From Perkinsus marinus ATCC 50983 (Eukaryota > Perkinsozoa > Perkinsida > Perkinsidae): a stretch of 64,000 nucleotides of DNA. Below, piece by piece: positions 43,401-53,724 of this stretch (positions are counted from its first letter, which is position 1; each line of letters begins with the position of its first letter). The stretch is from positions 236,751 through 300,750 of the forward strand of contig NW_003210321.1 of the NCBI RefSeq assembly GCF_000006405.1, given 5' to 3'. A program made the position numbers and the translations under genes. The notes beneath the pieces are model-generated. The model saw only the letters and a list, made by a program, of their open reading frames with translations. It searched no databases and was not told the DNA's origin.

Positions 43401-44015
43401 ACTCGAGGCTGGCACTCGACATGAATGAACAAGCTCTATGGCGTTTCGCGGATCCCTCACAGTGTACAGATCAATGATCCCACCATCTAAGGCGATCGCG
43501 AGGCAATCCACCGACAAGGCGAGGCAGCTACACTGTTTTGATATAGAGAGCACCCGACCTATCCCTCCTCCACTATCGTCATCAGCTCTATCCCTCAATA
43601 GCCACACCTCAGCAATGCCCTCTACCTCCAAGCTCACAGCCAACAGGCCACTAGGCCCTCCCGCACCACATTTGGCCACTACTCGGGGGCCTCTACACGA
43701 CGAAGGGGGAGTCGTCATGAAGGCCTCAGCTGCCTGGCTTAAGGACCGGTATTCGTCGTAAACCAGAGTACCACTCGCCGTCCGCTTTAACGTTGATAAG
43801 TCAACTTTGGGCGCTCGCTGTCTATAATGATTCGTGTCCAATAATAGCAGCATCGAGCTGGAGGTAGCCTCAGCTGGATATGCCATTATAAACAGTCTAT
43901 GGTTGGCTCCTGGTATCAACGAGAATTTATCCGTCGGTACGCTCAAAGTACACTCGAGCTCTACAGTGCAGTGAAGGTGTCGGAGTTGGTGAGACCTGAT
44001 GGTTACTACTCCCAT
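40474..44015 (-). CDS. RIC1: RIC1-like subunit of the RIC1-RGP1 Rab6/Ypt6 GEF
   Basis: Large Golgi trafficking factor: N-terminal WD40 propeller and C-terminal helical RIC1 domain. Exon 1 (44015 to about 42250) covers the propeller with the family landmark WVLVCGELGFAVYSILRDKW followed by RLFGDVAHE. A middle exon (about 41845-42180) is low-complexity and Ser/Pro-rich. The large exon to 40743 holds the RIC1 domain: FRVVFELLLHEAIDACVPIF, LTNVLDLVGHFGPSAVGYLV, ALRKTEPHVSFRHVLGLMDE, LYQAAALLLLVQYSAGPDTA and CVRFYSAMGSGHPVEVVE. Splicing from DDAVLDEG to SPVDDAGLTVSRRLFSLLLS extends the protein to a helical end (SLGWSRHILAMCVASRDPRS) that matches the family's C terminus, ending at 40474. If that intron is not used, the stop is at 40739. 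No other gene for its partner RGP1 is in this window. Confidence 0.85.
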
Positions 44016-44044
44016 GCCAACTGACCCTCAGTTCCAATCCAAAG

Positions 44045-44674
44045 TCACCTCACATGCCGCTTAGTCCCTCCTTCATCATCATAGTCCGTATCAGCTTCAT
44101 CATTATCATAGTCACCGCGTTTAGAGTCGGCCTCATCACCGAACTTCACATGGAAGACTGCCACTAGATGGGGAGTTGATAGCTGTAGGAAGACCCTGGT
44201 AGAGTCCCCCGACCAAGCATGCAATCTGATAGACACATGCATCCACTGCGACTGGACCTACTACGACTACTATTACGACTACCCAGTGAATGTCATCGAT
44301 CTCTCATCAGTAGAGTCCAACTCCGAGCCCGATCGTCGAGGGTTGGCCGCCCTGAGTGTCGTCCCCAGCATCGAAGCTGCATTCCTCAAACGGTACATGG
44401 GAGCCTGTTGTTGCTGATAGCCTGCTGCATAAAACTGTGTCTGAATGACCGAAAAATTACACCAAAACTTTCCCTCTTTCTATCCTGAGCCTACCTCTCG
44501 CCCTCCAAGTGTCACCACTGATAGTACTCGCCCATTGGGGGCCACTTGCATGCCCAACACCACAGCAGAGCCGCCCGGGCGATATTTGCTCAATCCGCTC
44601 GATGGGTTAAAGCCGAACATTGAGATATCCGGACGAGAAGTCCCTTGAGAATGAGGAAAACCATCCTGCGACAA
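44045..44674 (-). CDS. Acidic hypothetical protein
   Basis: Three exons on the minus strand: MSQDGFPHSQGTSRPDISMF...YRPGGSAVVLGMQVAPNGRV, then FYAAGYQQQQAPMYRLRNAA...GSELDSTDERSMTFTG, then WMHVSIRLHAWSGDSTRVFL...VAVFHVKFGDEADSKRGDYD with an Asp/Glu-rich tail and stop at 44045. Introns about 44425-44486 and 44243-44285. Around 180 residues; not recognised. Its stop codon is only 29 bp from the RIC1 start codon on the same strand. Confidence 0.55.
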
Positions 44675-46440
44675 CTTATTCTCTATCAGAGTAGTTATAC
44701 GTAGTCTACGTGTGGATGATTTCTCTCACGAATTTACACAATGCATATCGCGTTAAAATTTTCTCCATTCAACTTGAATAAAATTGATTTTTATCGGTAA
44801 TTTATTGGATAATCGCTAGCAGTATAATAACATGATAACAGAACGGAGCATCAAGGGAGTTTCTTGTTCCACATCGCTCCGCATGCGAGCAAACCGTTGC
44901 AATACGCCTTTTAATGCGAGAAGACAGGTTAAGTAGTGCGTGCGTCCTCTTTCACGGTGAAATCAGGTGAGATTGGACTAGGGAATGAAGACCAAGTGAT
45001 ACTCGCATACTCACGAGCCGCACAACAAGTGCGAGTGAGCGGCATCAAACAGAAGTCCTGCAGTGTGCTCTCCAAACTCTGGAGGCGCTCAATCCAATCT
45101 TGACTGTCCGGCAGTTAGACGACGACGCGGCGCTTACCGTACGGCTCATGCGCCACAAATTGTAGCGCGCGCCCATGGGACACAATGCAAACATCGCGCG
45201 AGCATCACGTCGTGAGGATCTGACTTGAATCACTCGATCATCTCAGAATCTCCGGCTCGGATAGCCTCTGCCAGGGACTCCGAGCCGTATGCATGATGTA
45301 CTACGCAGTGTACGTCGTATACTATGTAATATAATCTATGTTGTATGGTATATGGCATGCCATGCCGCGTAGTCTTTTCAACATGGATCAGTCAAAATTG
45401 TGAAAAAAATTGCTAAGCGATAACGGTGAGAAATTGGGCGAGGGTATATTTTCGTAGTGAGTGGTCACATGCTTCTGATCGGCAGGGGTTTCAGGTCTCC
45501 GCTATCCGGGATTGCGGGGACCTGGCTTGCCTGGCAGTGACATGCGGGGAAATTTCTCCCGGTTCGGCAAAGAAACGGAAAAGGGGACGTGATGCGGGAA
45601 AATCAATTTTGACGCGGCCCGGGGCGCTAACGGCCCGATAAAACGTGCTCATCCTCCCATTACGAGCTTTGCCTACGTTCGGACCGTTTTGTGCCCGCGT
45701 TTGGACCGACAAGCCGTCATAAACGGAACACAGGACGATGGGGTGATTTTGCTGGGAAGGTTTTTTTGTGAGCCCACAGGGGGCCTTTATTTGTGTTACA
45801 AGAAGTGACCAATCCTATACGTGTAAGTTTAGTTCTGAGTTCCGCAGTATACAAGTCAGTTTATCGAGGAGCTTTTGCAGTGACTATCGAAACTCGTTTC
45901 TAGTGGACTTATTTATAATATCGGGGCAGAGCTGTTCGTCAATGGCTATGGTTCGGGAACTTTGGGAGGTCACAGACTCGAATCGATATCGTGAGAATTC
46001 TAAAATGACTCGTTCGTATACACTATCGATACTATGCATAGTAATATTAATACATGTTGACCTATAATGATCGAGGTGTGGTAATAATAATATCATCGCC
46101 ATGATACCAGAGTTGCCCAATGTAGTAGCTGAACCACTGTATTTCCATCTTGATGAGTATTCCAGCAGGTCGTCATCATGTAGTACGGTCTATGATACTC
46201 CTATTCTGTAGTTGTATTATTGACTATCACGTTTCTCACACTGAGTATACCTGTAGGTCATCATCATCAAGTGAGGTCTAATTCTCTTTAGTTGTACTCT
46301 AATGAGTCCCGAGCTTTTCACTCATCCCCTCCGAACGTGGAACCTCCGCGAACCGGTTCGGTATCGTCCAATGGACGACGTCCATCGGGGGTGCATGCAA
46401 CGAAGATGCACAAGGCTAAGATAGTGGATACCTCTAGTCA
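44675..46440. other. Gene-poor region
   Basis: About 1.8 kb without a supported gene. On the minus strand near 45230-45290, ESLAEAIRAGDSEMIE resembles one ankyrin-type helix pair but the frame stops at once, so at most a gene fragment. The rest is AT-rich (44740-44830) or without structure. Confidence 0.4.
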
Positions 46441-46449
46441 ACGTGGGAT

Positions 46450-47250
46450 CAGGGGGTAGCTGTGGCATATGTGCCCCACACACTGGAGAATAGGCACGGC
46501 TCAGGGTGGCATAGCCGCTCCACGCAGGAAAATAGGCATATTTCAGAATGGCATAGCCGCTCGCCCCACACAGGAAAATAGCCATATTTAGAACTGCATA
46601 CCCGTCCCACAGAAGAAAATTCGCTTACCTCATAGTGGCATAGCCGCCCCACACAGGAAAATAGCCATATTTAGAACTGCATACCCGTCCCACAGAAGAA
46701 AATTCGCTTACCTCAGAGTGGCATAGCCGCCCTACACAGGGAAATAGTCATATTTACAATAGCATACCCGCCCCACAGAAGAAAATTCGCTTACCTCAGA
46801 GTGGCATAGCCGCCCCACATAGGAAAATAGCCATATTTGCAATGGCATACCCGCCCCACAGAAGAAAATTTGCATACCTCAAAGTGGCATAGCCGCCCTA
46901 CACAGGAAAATAGCCATATTTACAATGGCATACCCGCCCCACAGAAGAAAATTTGCATACCTCAGAGTGGCATAGCCGCCCCACACAGGGAAATAGCCAT
47001 ATTTACAATGGCATACCCGCCCCACAGAAGAAAATTTGCATACCTCAGAGTGGCATAGCCGCCCTACACAGGGAAATAGCCATATTTACAATGGCATACC
47101 CGCCCCACAGAAGAAAATTTGCATATTTCAGAGTGGCATAGCCGCCCTACACAGGGAAATAGCCATATTTACAATGGCATACCCGCCCCACAGAAGAAAA
47201 TTTGCATACCTCAGAGTGGCATAGCCGCCCCACACAGGAAAATAGCCAGG
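46450..47250. repeat. 83-bp minisatellite (dimer of ~41-bp monomers)
   Basis: The phrase GTGGCATAGCCGCC recurs at 46635, 46718, 46801, 46884, 46967, 47050, 47133 and 47216, a strict 83-bp period, with more diverged copies back to about 46450. Each unit has two related halves: GTGGCATAGCCGCCCCACAC followed by AGGAAAATAGCCATATTTA, and TGGCATACCCGCCCCACAG followed by AAGAAAATTTGCATACCTC. Long open frames here are repeat artefacts. Confidence 0.97.
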
Positions 47251-48142
47251 AGCACATGAGCTGCCGCTTGAAGCAGAAGTTCTTGAGAGACTCGCGGACC
47301 TTCACTAACGATCCTGGCTAGAGCTGAGCTCGGCCTCATCGTTGTAGTTTGCGGGTTGAAATTTTCTTTCGGAAAATCTGTGGTTGTTATAGTAGACGGA
47401 AGTGCATACCATATGGAATTACCTACCAAACCAAGCGACCTCCGGACGCAATATTTGGTCAGTAACGATAAGCACCGGATGGACCTCCAGTATAAGGCCC
47501 TTTGCAATAGCATGATTCTTCCCACCATTCACAGCTTCTTCAAAGGTGCATATTTCCCTTTGCCTGTCACACTCAAGAACCGTCTTTAACTCGGCATTTG
47601 ATATATACAACCTCGGTCGGCGCACCTCGCAATTCGATTGCTCTATCGTTTTGTTTCGAACTGGTGCTCGCCCTAGAGAGGAGATATGGCCGCAGGAAGC
47701 TCATGGTAATGAATTATTCCTCTCTTACCAAAGACTACCGCAAGCTGATCATGCGTCTGGAAAGTCCCTCGCGGCCTCTTCAAACCAAAATGAGTTTTTT
47801 ATAATTTTATATCGACTGTTTTCAATTTATTATCCTAAATTTTAATAAAATAGCTGGTCTTTTTGAAAACATACCGGCTTCAATTAACGACGTTAATTTT
47901 GGCTACACGAGCGATTGCAACGTAGTTGCACGTCGCCTACTCCGCGCAAAATACCACGCGTCCTACGCGTCTATATGCATGTGTGCGAGTCGCAAATTGT
48001 TTCTCGTACTGCACCAAGATAAGACTGATGTGGATCATTAAAATAGAGACTGTATCATCTGAGAATACCGGGAGGAGGCGTCAGAGGCTAACGAGTTCAC
48101 GTAAGATGATAGTGTATTACACTCGCGTTGGGTAAATAGTGA
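47251..48142. other. Region without a supported gene
   Basis: Short frames exist on both strands (plus 47356-47589; minus 47419-47625), none with family features or clear splice context. AT-rich around 47790-47860. Confidence 0.35.
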
Positions 48143-48247
48143 AGTTTCACCCGTGATATGGAAAACATAGTTCACAGAACACTGCATGTCGCGAATATCG
48201 GGTTTTTCACACAGTATCACACCACTTCGCGTAAAACGGGTGAAACT
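48143..48247. mobile_element. MITE-like element, family B (copy B1)
   Basis: Begins AGTTTCACCCGTGATATG and ends AAAACGGGTGAAACT; the terminal 12 bases are perfect inverted repeats. The interior has GCGAATATCGGGTTTTTCAC and CACTTCGCGTAAAACGGG. 105 bp, no coding capacity. Related copies are in two carboxypeptidase introns. Confidence 0.8.
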
Positions 48248-48264
48248 CCGATAATATAGCTATT

Positions 48265-48370
48265 GGTGTGGAGAAATATGCACAAGGTCAGCTACATGTG
48301 TTGGTATCAATATGAAAGCTCTGAGAAACTTTGCGGAATTCCTGTTGTATTTCGTATATCGTGTGACACA
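48265..48370 (+). mobile_element. MITE-like element, family A (copy A5, partial)
   Basis: Starts GGTGTGGAGAAATATGCACA and has CAGCTACATGTGTTGG then ATATGAAAGCTCTGAGAAAC, as in the other copies. The 3' terminus is not recognisable, so it is truncated or diverged. It lies 18 bp after element B1. Confidence 0.55.
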
Positions 48371-48506
48371 CGAGAATATGAGCATTCCATCCTTTGTAAC
48401 TGAGTTGAATTCTGGAAGTCAAATCTTCAAAATATTTGAAGTCTCGACTCAACCGTTTCCTTTCAGACCGCCACTCTCGACGCTTTATTCGGACGAGGGT
48501 CATCAC

Positions 48507-48682
48507 CAGTATGGGAGAAGAATACTCACATGGTCAACTACATGTGTAGGTGAATAAATGATAATTCTGAGGAGATTTTTGGGAAATTCCTGGGCACTTC
48601 TACCCTGATTTGTATATAATGATTCGTAAGCAAAATTCAGAGCTCCACTGAGGAAAGCGATCATATATTCCTTCAACACCGG
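48507..48682 (+). mobile_element. MITE-like element, family A (copy A6)
   Basis: Starts ATGGGAGAAGAATACTCACA with GTCAACTACATGTGTAGG, contains AGCTCCACTGAGGAAAG and ends ATATATTCCTTCAACACCGG. About 176 bp. Confidence 0.65.
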
Positions 48683-49015
48683 TCATCTATATAAGCAAAC
48701 AAAGAACTAGATGTTGAGCTCGGAAAATTGGGAGGGTGTGTTTATATATGGGAACTAATTCGGAGAGTGTTCGAACTCTGAAAGATACAAATGATGATTT
48801 ATCAGCGAGAGACAGCATGGTAGGCTAGTCATTATCGCAAAGCCTGTCACCGCTATGCTCGCAGTCGCTGAACTAGCGCCGAGTCGCTTCACATTGATTA
48901 CCAACTATTTCGAATATGTAACATATGTTCAAAAAATTATATACAATTATACGGTCTGTGAACATTCGGGTAGTAACATGCCGTATGTTAGTAGTAACTT
49001 TACCTTTTTTTGAAA

Positions 49016-52000
49016 ATGTTATCGCTGTTCGTACGTACCCTTTGGGCAACTCTCTGCATCTTAAGTGTTTCTGCCTTGCCTGTGGACCTGTCTAAGATCT
49101 CAAACGACACTGAGGTGAGTTTTCTTCGGGATCTTTTTATTTTGAAGTTTCCTTCTTTTCAGGTTAAAAAAATCCGAAGTGCTGCGGGAATGGTGACGAT
49201 AGACGCTGAGTTCAACTCTTCTATGTTCTACTGGTGAGTTTTATCATATAGATATCAATACTATATATGCATAGATCTCTAACTTGTTTTATATAATGGA
49301 GTTTTACTCATTTTATATGAAGTGGTCTAATACTCTGTGAAAAACGCGATATAGTACAGTCGTGAAATATATTCTTCACTAGTGTTTTTCATATCACGAT
49401 GAGTCGTGAAATATATTCTTCACTAGTGTTTTCCATATCACGATGAAAGTCCAAAATAGACATAAAAGTACATTTACGGTCTCCATAGATTGTGAGTCAT
49501 TAATATATATTAAATTACCTTATCTTGAGATATAATAATATCTTATTCTACTTGGTTTTTCAAATACAAAAACTCCTGAAATTTTCCAAAAAAATGAATA
49601 TTTTTCCCAAAGAAATCAGCTTAATTTTTCGAGGTACTTCCCTCCAGTAAACGAGTCTCTTGAGACCAATGAGGACACGCCTATGATCATGTGGATTCAG
49701 GGTGGCCCAGGAGCTTCTGGTTTCATAGGAAACTTCTTTGAAGTCGGCCCTCTCGATCTGATCAACAACACAACTTTGGTAAGCCGCCTACTAATCTTCT
49801 CGACTACTATTAATCATCGCGACTACTATCAATCTCAACTTCGATGGTATTTCTTCAGGCCAGGAGGAATGTCACTTGGGCTAACAACTACCATATGGTA
49901 TTCGTCGACAGTCCGGTTGGAACTGGATATAGCTATACGGATTCTGCTAATGGTTATGCTAATAGCACTGAAGATGATGTTAACAAGCAACTCTACACAT
50001 TTCTCACTAAATTCTACGACGACATTGAACCCGAGTTGAGAGCCAATCCCCTGTAAGCTTGTATATAGGACGTTCTATTATGAGTGTCTCTCGCAGATTC
50101 CTCGTTGGTGAGTCCTATGCTGGTCATTACATTCCGGCCTTGGGCAAGTATCTCTTTGAGCATCCGATCGAGGGAACCAATTTTGCCGGTGCGGCTATCG
50201 GCGATGGACTAACCTTCCCTGGTAAGTATACCGTTGTTTGTGGTGTTGAAAAATTCCACTTTCGAGTGTGATAGGAACACAGGAATTGAATCTATGAACT
50301 GTAGCTCGAATTCCTGTGATTGAACCACAGAAACTAGTCTCGAGAGTGTCGAGTCGAGACTAGACATAGCCAATGACTATGTGGTCTCGCATTGACATAG
50401 GCATTGACCCCGTGATAATATATTTTTAGAAATCTTTCAAGGTCTGTTTCAGAGGTTTTCACTAGTTTGATGTGATTCGCAATATCTGTTATCGAAGTAA
50501 TGCGGCTCCAAAATTAAGTTTCTCCTTCATTTCTGTCAATCGATTCTCTGATTATCTCAGCTTTCCAAGTCGCCGCTAAACCAGATGTTGCCTACTACTT
50601 TGGTCTCATTGGTCCCGACAGAATTGAAGAGGCTCGTCGCTTAGGGCAAGAAGGCAAACGACTTGCTCTCCAAGAGAAGTGAGCACCTGACTCTGTTTCG
50701 CTCACCACGATGCTCGATCAGGTGGGTGGAAGCTTCTCATGCTCGAGATCAGCTAGAGAATCTCATGTCCGAGATGAGTGGTGGATTGAATCTCTATGAT
50801 ATTCGGTGAGTGTTGGTAATCACTCTCGAGACGCGACAATTTTTCTGTCCTTCAGTACGACTGATGACTATGGCTGGCAAGATGAGCGTCTTGACTATTT
50901 CCTCAACCTCCCTGAAGTCAAGGAAGCTCTGCATGTGCCAGCTTCTAGATCGTTCGGGTAGGAATGGTGCGGAGGTTCGATTCTCCCATGTGTCGTTTTC
51001 AAGGACGGAAGATGCTGTTGGTGAGCACATGAGCGCTGATATCATGAAGCCTATGGTTCACTGTCTTCCCCCTCTTCTCAATGCTAACATAACGGTTATG
51101 CTCTTCGAGGGAGAGATGGATTCTAAAGATGGCCTGTTATCGTAAGTGCGATAGTCACAGTTGTAGAGAACATGTATATCAGGACGGAAGCCTGGATTCC
51201 TGAGATGATTTGGGACGGGATGGATGAGTATGCTATGAGCCCTCGTCATGTGTGGAAGGGAACTGATGTGAGTTTATTATTAATATATTAATAGATAATA
51301 TGACACTACTTCATATCTAATATCATTGAAGTTTCAATTGATATGAAAAACACTAGTGAAAAATATACTTCACCACTAGTGCATAACGCCAATATCGGGT
51401 CTTTCACGGAGTTCTACGCCACTTCACGTAGAACGGGTGAAATTCTGTTATTATCTGTTGGGATGAAATACACAGTATATGTTTATACCTTGATATTGCT
51501 TCATATGAATGTGTATGAGAGTTTCATATCATTAACATATAAATTTATTTTGAATTTTTATTATTGAATTAATAATATCTATTAGTGAACTACTTATAAT
51601 ATTAATAGGTCATCATGTTTGATATATCAAGCTCGCTGCCATTGGTTGAATAAATCCTTCATTGAATTCAGGCTAGCAATCTCGAAGAGGCTGTCTACGG
51701 TTATGAACGTCATGGTGGATCATTCAGCCATTACTCTGTCCGGTAAGATACTGTAGATGCCACTTCAGGTTCTCAGCATACGCTTGTGCTCAGGAATGCT
51801 GGCCATATGGTGCCAATGAATCAACCGGAAGCTGCGATGAACTTGATCGACCGTTTTATTAGTGGCGCTGTGGAATCACTTCATACTACGAAAAATGCTG
51901 ACAATACCGAAGGTAAACTGTGAGTTGTTTGCGTTTCAATCTTGAGTGTGGTTTTCCACTGTGGTTTTATTCTGCATGAGCTCGTATTCTCAGTTGCTGC

Positions 52001-52295
52001 GGTGAGCGCGGGCCGTCTGGCCATTCTAATATGAGATGTTTTGAGTGCATTTACTACGACTTGGAAGCCGTGGTCCTCTTCCGAAGAACTTATTCTTACG
52101 GTTATCGTACTCGAGAGCTTTAACAACCGAAGTTTAGTGGTTTCCTTGCTTGCAATATCCTCGGTGTTTCGTTGCTGTTCGAGAAGCTAGTGTTAATTGC
52201 GATTTCATTTGTTCGCAGATGATCGTCGGGGAGTGCACTCGGCTCGGTTACCTGAGCATATTGGTGAAGCCCACGATTACATTGGCAGTGGGTAG
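49016..52295 (+). CDS. Secreted/lysosomal serine carboxypeptidase (family S10)
   Basis: Signal peptide MLSLFVRTLWATLCILSVSA, then the S10 fold: MIMWIQGGPGASGFIGNFFE (oxyanion hole), HMVFVDSPVGTGYSYTDSAN, the nucleophile block RFLVGESYAGHYIPALGKYL, a lid region, YGWQDERLDYFLNLPEVKEA, the Asp region ITVMLFEGEMDSKDG and the His block LVLRNAGHMVPMNQPEAAMN. Ser, Asp and His are all present, so it looks active. About 14 exons; several introns are long because they hold repeats (about 49234-49633, 50222-50561, 51269-51671). The last intron (about 51912-52219) joins NTE to DDRRGVHSARLPEHIGEAHD and a stop at 52293-52295; unspliced, the protein would stop at 51923. ATG 49016 is chosen because an upstream codon in frame is not ATG. 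Related to vitellogenic and CPVL-type enzymes; acts in the vacuole or outside the cell. Confidence 0.9.
49296..49450 (-). mobile_element. MITE-like element, family B (copy B3) with internal 44-bp duplication, in a carboxypeptidase intron
   Basis: Minus-strand reading matches element B2: CATCGTGATATGAAAAACAC...ATATTTCACGAC, then a GATAT...TTTTCACAG...CCACTTCAT block. A 44-bp piece (GTCGTGAAATATATTCTTCA and following) is present twice in tandem at about 49358-49401 and 49402-49445. Confidence 0.6.
51330..51443 (+). mobile_element. MITE-like element, family B (copy B2), in a carboxypeptidase intron
   Basis: Begins AGTTTCAATTGATATGAAAA, contains CGCCAATATCGGGTCTTTCA and CACTTCACGTAGAACGGG and ends GGGTGAAATT, aligned along its length with B1. 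114 bp. Confidence 0.75.
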
Positions 52296-52773
52296 ATAGC
52301 AGATCTGATCGAAATCAATGCATTCGTATTACTTCAATCCAGAATTATCTACTCATTATTATTATTTTATAGATTGTCCATCTTTGTTCTTGCGATCGAC
52401 TAGATGGGCGATACCTGTATGATTCATTCGTTATCAGTTTTGTATGAGTTGTGTCTCTAATACACGTTCTCTATTGAAAATATCTGTCGAGTTCAATTCT
52501 AGATTCTACAGCTGCTTATTCTCTTATAGTCCCAAGTGACGATTGACTAGACGCTGATATGTGACTCTGAGTTCTACAGCTCTTGCTTATATACTTAGAC
52601 CCAAGTGATGACCGACTAGGCTCTGATATGTGACTGAGAATAGCTCCCCATCTATGTAGGTGTCATTCTATAATAGAATTCGTCATCAACCATGCTCAGA
52701 GGTATCTGTTAGTGTGAGGATTCATAAAGGCCAGTTGGACTGTATCTTCTAAAGGCCTATTCCAATCTTCTCT
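52296..52773. other. Intergenic region before the 58-bp minisatellite
   Basis: AT-rich. A phrase around CCCAAGTGA-GA-CGACTAG-CTGATATGTGACT occurs twice (about 52529-52565 and 52600-52635), a short local duplication. No gene seen. Confidence 0.45.
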
Positions 52774-53295
52774 GATGGGGCAGCTATGCCACGCCAAGAT
52801 ATGGCTTAGTACCGCTATTACTTTTGTCTCGGATTGGGCAGCTATGCCACGCCAAGATATGGCTTAGTACCGCTATTACTTTTTTCTCGGATGGGGCAGC
52901 TATGCCACGCCAAGATATGGCCTAGTACTGCTATTACTTTTTTCTCGGATTGGGCAGCTATGCCACGCCAAGATATGGCTTAGTACCGCTATTACTTTTT
53001 TCTCGGATGGGGCAGCTATGCCACGCCAAGATATGGCCTAGTACTGCTATTACTTTTTTCTCGGATGGGGCAGCTATGCCACGCCAAGATATGGCTTAGT
53101 ACCGCTATTACTTTTTTCTCGGATGGGGCAGCTATGCCACGCCAAGATATGGCTTAGTACCGCTATTACTTTTTTCTCGGATGGGGCAGCTATGCCACGC
53201 CAAGATATGGCTTAGTACCGCTATTACTTTTGTTTTGGATGGGGCAGCTATGCCACGCCAAGATATGGCTTGGTACTGTTGATTTCTCTGATGGG
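52774..53295. repeat. 58-bp minisatellite, nine units
   Basis: GAT(G/T)GGGCAGCTATGCCACG recurs at 52774, 52832, 52890, 52948, 53006, 53064, 53122, 53180 and 53238, a strict 58-bp period. Each unit continues CCAAGATATGGC(T/C)TAGTAC(C/T)GC and a T-rich end. Units are nearly identical; the last one decays after TGGCTTGGTACTG. Confidence 0.97.
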
Positions 53296-53536
53296 ACCAC
53301 TATCCGAGAGGTGGATGGGAGGAGCCAAGTTGAGAGCCTCAACTACGATCAAGTTCGAATGGATGTTGACCCCGGTATGCGTGGTCTCTACTCTGGGCTT
53401 AGCGGGGAACATACTACGTCACTACTGCGGCTTTTTCCACTGCTGTATTCTTGAACTCTACTCGTTTGTAAGGTTTCGGTTTCGGGTTTCCCGGGAATAA
53501 GACCTTCGGGTTTCGGTTTGCCGGGAAAATACCTAC

Positions 53537-53724
53537 GGGTTTTGGGTTCACCCGTGATGACAGGTATTTTCCCAAAGAATTTGTATAAGAGTTTACACTT
53601 GGGTAAGAGTTCGCACTTGTATACGAGTTCTTCGGGTTTTGGGTTTATCTGTGATGACAGATGTTTTTCCAAAAAATTTGTATAAGAATTTGCACTTGGG
53701 TAAGAGTTCGCACTTGTGAGTTCT
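53537..53724. repeat. Direct tandem duplication (~90-97 bp)
   Basis: Two adjacent copies start GGGTTTTGGGTT, continue GTGATGACAG...TTTTCC and AATTTGTATAAGA, and end CTTGGGTAAGAGTTCGCACT then GAGTTCTTC. They differ by scattered substitutions and a short deletion. Shorter related TTTCGGGTTTCCCGGGAATA phrases precede them. Confidence 0.85.

Noticed and set aside
45045-45290. Ankyrin-like fragment on the minus strand
   Set aside because: A single short match followed at once by a stop; too weak to annotate as a gene or pseudogene.
46837-47224. Several overlapping 62-73 codon plus-strand frames with repeated PPHRRKFAYLRVA-like wording
   Set aside because: They are translations of the 83-bp minisatellite; the period is not a multiple of three and the phrase recurs in all frames.
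52774-53295. Considered a CRISPR array because of the regular 58-bp period
   Set aside because: The whole unit is repeated with no variable spacer; it is a minisatellite.
53230-53454. 74-codon plus-strand frame beginning in the last 58-bp repeat
   Set aside because: Its start is inside the minisatellite and the remainder matches nothing recognisable.
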